NCBI GenBank assembly: GCA_045596605.1
Contig: JAZOCR010000099.1
Span: forward strand, 1 to 7,640
From: SIG622 sp045596605
Lineage (GTDB): Bacteria > Bacillota > Clostridia > Oscillospirales > CAG-382
Reading direction: 5' to 3'
DNA: 7,640 nt
The stretch's first letter is position 1. Every line of letters begins with the position of its first letter. A program made the position numbers and the translations under genes. Shown here piece after piece: positions 5,542-7,640 of this stretch. The notes beneath the pieces are model-generated. The model saw only the letters and a program-made list of their open reading frames with translations, made no database searches and was not told the origin of the DNA.

Positions 5542-6102
5542 ATGGAAAGAAAAAGAATTAGAATTCTTGCGGAATGTGCAATAATGGTTGCACTTAGCTT
5601 TGTGCTTAGTCTTATTAAGGTGTGGGAAATGCCATTTGGTGGTGCTGTAACTCTTTTGAGTATGCTTCCGGTATGCCTTATATCCCTTCGTCACGGAATA
5701 AAGTGGGGTCTCGGTACAGCATTCGTATACTCTGCAACTCAGGCATTTGTTTCCGGCGCACACGGCTGGGGACTTTCCGTTACAGTACTTATCGTATGTT
5801 ATTTACTTGACTATTTCATTGCATTCACCGTACTTGGTCTTGCAGGTATATTCAGAAACAAAGGAACATTGGGGCAAATCGGAGGCATAACACTCGTATG
5901 CGTTCTGAGATTTGTTTGCCACTATCTGTCCGGAGTTACAATTTGGAGTTCTTCAGCATTTGAAAATGGTTTTACAAGCCCGTATCTTTATTCACTTGTT
6001 TATAACGGCTTCTATATGCTGCCTGAAACAGTGTTTACCGTTATAGGAGCGTTTGCAATTCTCAAAGCACTTTCGTCAAGAAGAATGACGACTGCAGATT
6101 AA
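5542..6102 (+). CDS. thiT: Thiamine-specific ECF transporter S-component ThiT
   Basis: Membrane substrate-binding subunit that captures thiamine and works with a shared energizing module (EcfA-EcfA'-EcfT), which is not in this window. The 186-residue protein is hydrophobic with about six membrane segments. Helix 1 carries an A-x-x-x-A motif (Ala13-Ala17), the type used to dock on EcfT. Residues resembling the Lactococcus ThiT binding pocket are His127 and Trp135 (RFVCHYLSGVTIW) and Tyr154-Asn155 (SLVYNGFYMLPE). Asp90-Tyr91 lies where I recall Glu-Tyr in Lactococcus. The start ATG (5542) has GGAGG at 5528-5532. An in-frame upstream extension to 5500 would run through the terminator and is rejected. 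The TPP riboswitch directly upstream independently supports a thiamine role. It is a single-gene unit closed by a strong terminator. Confidence 0.95.
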   Translation: MERKRIRILAECAIMVALSFVLSLIKVWEMPFGGAVTLLSMLPVCLISLRHGIKWGLGTAFVYSATQAFVSGAHGWGLSVTVLIVCYLLDYFIAFTVLGLAGIFRNKGTLGQIGGITLVCVLRFVCHYLSGVTIWSSSAFENGFTSPYLYSLVYNGFYMLPETVFTVIGAFAILKALSSRRMTTAD

Positions 6103-6125
6103 TCACAAACAAAAAATCAGCTGAT

Positions 6126-6168
6126 AAAAATGCGTACCATAGCAGCTTGCCGTGGTACGCATTTTTTT
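6126..6168. terminator. Strong bidirectional intrinsic terminator between thiT and the small minus-strand gene
   Basis: AAAAATGCGTACCA (6126-6139) pairs perfectly with the complementary arm at 6153-6166 (14 bp, 13-base loop). Reading right, the stem ends in seven Ts (6162-6168), terminating thiT. Reading left, the A-run gives five Us, terminating the gene at 6167-6349, whose stop codon abuts the stem. The convergent arrangement makes shared use likely. Confidence 0.92.
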
Positions 6169-6349
6169 ACACCTTTCCATATTTCTCATTCCTGCACTCA
6201 CCGTTTTTATCCTCACAGCAAGCTCTGCTCAGGCACTCGTACGTTACACTGTTTTCTCCGCTCGTGCGAAGAATTGCTGTATTTCCTCCGATTACGTTGC
6301 AATAACGTTCGATAATTTCTCTGTATTTGTGTTCCTTTTCTCTCTCCAT
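6167..6349 (-). CDS. Small cysteine-rich protein of unknown function (60 aa)
   Basis: I do not recognise the family. The 60-residue product is charged and soluble, with no signal or membrane segment. An N-terminal part likely to be helical (MEREKEHKYREIIERYC) is followed by GGNTAILRTSGENS. The C-terminal part holds four more cysteines in the pattern C-x4-CC-x6-C (Cys39, 44, 45, 52; also Cys17), which could bind metal or be redox active. Evidence that it is a gene: the ATG at 6347-6349 has a near-ideal GGGAGGG at 6357-6363 seven bases upstream, the stop abuts a strong terminator, and the other strand offers no better frame. A TATAAT lies 35-40 bases upstream of the start. It follows the ATPase gene by 131 bases and may be separately transcribed. 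Function cannot be inferred. Confidence 0.75.
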   Translation of the reverse strand: MEREKEHKYREIIERYCNVIGGNTAILRTSGENSVTYECLSRACCEDKNGECRNEKYGKV

Positions 6350-6383
6350 ATCCGTTCCCTCCCGAAAAATGCGTAAAATAATG

Positions 6384-6412
6384 ATTATACTTTTATTTTA
6401 TACATCGTGAAA
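6384..6412 (-). promoter_or_regulatory. Possible promoter for the small cysteine-rich gene
   Basis: A perfect -10 TATAAT (minus strand, 6384-6389) stands in an AT-rich gap 35 bases upstream of the ATG. The -35 at 17-base spacing (TTTCAC, 6407-6412) is poor. The small gene may alternatively be read through from the ATPase gene, since no clear terminator is visible in 6390-6480. Confidence 0.3.
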
Positions 6413-6480
6413 GAAATATATACAGATTTTCAAAGGAATTTTTGGTGTTTACAGAAAGTTAAACAGCTACGAAAATAACC

Positions 6481-7640
6481 TTATATTTCATCAAGCACAA
6501 CAAGTCTGCACTTTCCGAAAAGCATCTTTTCCTCTCTGTCGTGGCATGTGAGAATTATTATCTGATACTCTTCTGATAAGGCAAGGAGAACATTTATAAT
6601 ATTCTCAAGTCTTGATGTATCCGCCTTCACAAAGGAATCGTCAAAAATAAAGGTTGGCTTTTCACGGCAAAGACGCTCTGCAAGGGCAATACGAAGCGCA
6701 ATATACGCCGCATCAATCGCACCTGCGCTGAGATAGCCGATTTTTCTTGTTTCCGTATCATTACTTTCAAGAACGCTTACTTCAAAGTCATTATCAAAAA
6801 ACAGTTTTCTGTATTTTCCGCCTGTAAAACGGGAGAAAAGCTCTGTTGCTCTATCGGAAATCTTCGGCAACACATTGCTTCTTATATCGTCACGGGATTT
6901 TTCAATAAGCTCAATTGCAAGCTCAATTGCATCACGGCGAAGCATTGCGTCAGAAAGCTGTTTTTCAAGCTCAAAAATTTCAGCTTCCAATGCCGCCGGG
7001 TCAAAAGCAACAGCCTCAAGCCGTGCTATCTCCGTGCCCAAATCCGCAAGCTTTTTTGAAAGAAGCGCATTTGCACCCTCAAGATACTTTATCTCTCGTT
7101 CAACTACCTCTCTTATGCGCAACGGCGGCTCACTTTGCTTTTTCTGTACCGTTTCACGAAGCTTTTCAACATCGCTCACTGATAAAAGCATATCAAGGGC
7201 ATTTTTCTCTTTTGAGTATTCGGCAAAGGCACGCTCAATTTCAAATACTTCCTGTCTGAGTTTCGGTAAAAGCTTATCCTTTATTTCGGTATTATATGCT
7301 CCTGTCTCGTTATTGATATTTACGTAGCCTATCAGCTCAAGCTTTTCACGAAGTAAGTCCTCGCAGACGGAGCACTCTATCTTTTTTTCTTCAAAAACTT
7401 TTTTCTTTCTCGAGATTTCTTCACGAATCTCTTCGAGAGACGTGCGAAGTTCATCGTAAACGGAGTCGAATTTCTCAAACTCCGCAAAAGTGTTAAATCC
7501 ACACTCCCCGAGAATTGCCGCAAGCTTTTTCTTCTGCTTTGATGAAAGAATAAACATTACTACTGCAATCGGAAGTGTAACAATAAAACAGCACAGCACT
7601 ACTGCGATATTACGGAATTTCTTCTGCTTCTTATAGTAAG
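6481..7640 (-). CDS. YhaN-like SMC/ABC-type ATPase with membrane segment (partial, N-terminus beyond right edge)
   Basis: C-terminal 385 residues of a coiled-coil ATPase. The frame stays open to the right edge, so the GTG at 7599 is not the true start. Numbering from that codon, a hydrophobic membrane segment (about residues 1-18, VLCCFIVTLPIAVVMFIL) is flanked by KKQKKFR before and KQKKK after. Long coiled coils follow (about 40-90 and 105-245). The ATPase C-lobe has signature YLSAG (289-293), Walker B-like PTFIFDD (315-321) with DSFVKAD, and H-loop TCHDRE (351-356). The FDDSF form, with Asp where ABC proteins have Glu, is usual in YhaN/RecF-like relatives as I recall. Such proteins often accompany an SbcD/YhaO-like phosphoesterase, which would lie beyond the edge. 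Cys76 and Cys79 form a CxxC in the coiled coil. Role in DNA metabolism at the membrane is inferred. Confidence 0.85.
   Translation of the reverse strand, partial: YYKKQKKFRNIAVVLCCFIVTLPIAVVMFILSSKQKKKLAAILGECGFNTFAEFEKFDSVYDELRTSLEEIREEISRKKKVFEEKKIECSVCEDLLREKLELIGYVNINNETGAYNTEIKDKLLPKLRQEVFEIERAFAEYSKEKNALDMLLSVSDVEKLRETVQKKQSEPPLRIREVVEREIKYLEGANALLSKKLADLGTEIARLEAVAFDPAALEAEIFELEKQLSDAMLRRDAIELAIELIEKSRDDIRSNVLPKISDRATELFSRFTGGKYRKLFFDNDFEVSVLESNDTETRKIGYLSAGAIDAAYIALRIALAERLCREKPTFIFDDSFVKADTSRLENIINVLLALSEEYQIIILTCHDREEKMLFGKCRLVVLDEI

Noticed and set aside
6116..6125. Perfect palindrome ATCAGCTGAT between thiT and its terminator
   Set aside because: It has no loop and so is a poor RNA hairpin. 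A 10-bp palindrome in an AT-rich gap is expected by chance, and the real terminator lies immediately downstream.
6440..6475. Possible terminator after the ATPase gene (TGTTTA/TAAACA on the minus strand)
   Set aside because: The 6-bp stem is AT-rich and is not followed by a U-tract, so I do not call it a terminator.
6875..7327. A serine-rich 150-codon open frame on the plus strand
   Set aside because: Antisense to the coiled-coil part of the ATPase. The serine/alanine richness mirrors the Glu/Lys/Ala codons of the real gene.

Overview
The window looks like a chromosomal segment of a Gram-positive, low-to-moderate-GC bacterium, most likely a Clostridia-type Firmicute. The evidence is the gene order rimP-nusA-ylxR-L7Ae-like-infB, strong GGAGG ribosome binding sites with ATG, GTG and TTG starts, a TPP riboswitch acting through a terminator on an ECF-type thiamine transporter, and a YhaN-like membrane-anchored ATPase. 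A gut or rumen Ruminococcaceae-like source is a guess from overall style, not something I can prove here.

Layout. Bases 1-5026 are the leftward (minus strand) nusA-infB operon, read from right to left: rimP, nusA, ylxR, an L7Ae/YlxQ-like RNA-binding protein, and infB, which runs off the left edge. Gene gaps are 2 to 83 bases, so one polycistronic message is expected. Its products serve 30S maturation (RimP), transcription elongation and termination (NusA), RNA binding (YlxR and the L7Ae-like protein) and translation initiation (IF2).

Bases 5027-5541 are a divergent control region. Leftward lies a good extended -10 promoter for the operon. An AT-rich inverted repeat covers its -10 box, and the leader carries a terminator-like hairpin that could be a NusA-dependent attenuator. 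Rightward lies a promoter, two leader hairpins, a complete TPP riboswitch aptamer and an intrinsic terminator. A mutually exclusive antiterminator can be drawn that shares bases with both aptamer helix P1 and the terminator.

Bases 5542-6102 encode ThiT, the thiamine-binding S-component, followed by a strong bidirectional terminator. Facing it on the minus strand is a 60-residue cysteine-rich protein of unknown function. Bases 6481-7640 hold the C-terminal part of a coiled-coil ABC/SMC-like ATPase with a membrane segment, running off the right edge.

No wholly new system is evident. The best second-look items are the candidate attenuator before rimP, a long acidic insertion in the NusA N-terminal domain, the Gly/Arg/Phe-rich IF2 linker, and the small cysteine-rich gene whose 5' leader is complementary to its own terminator arm.
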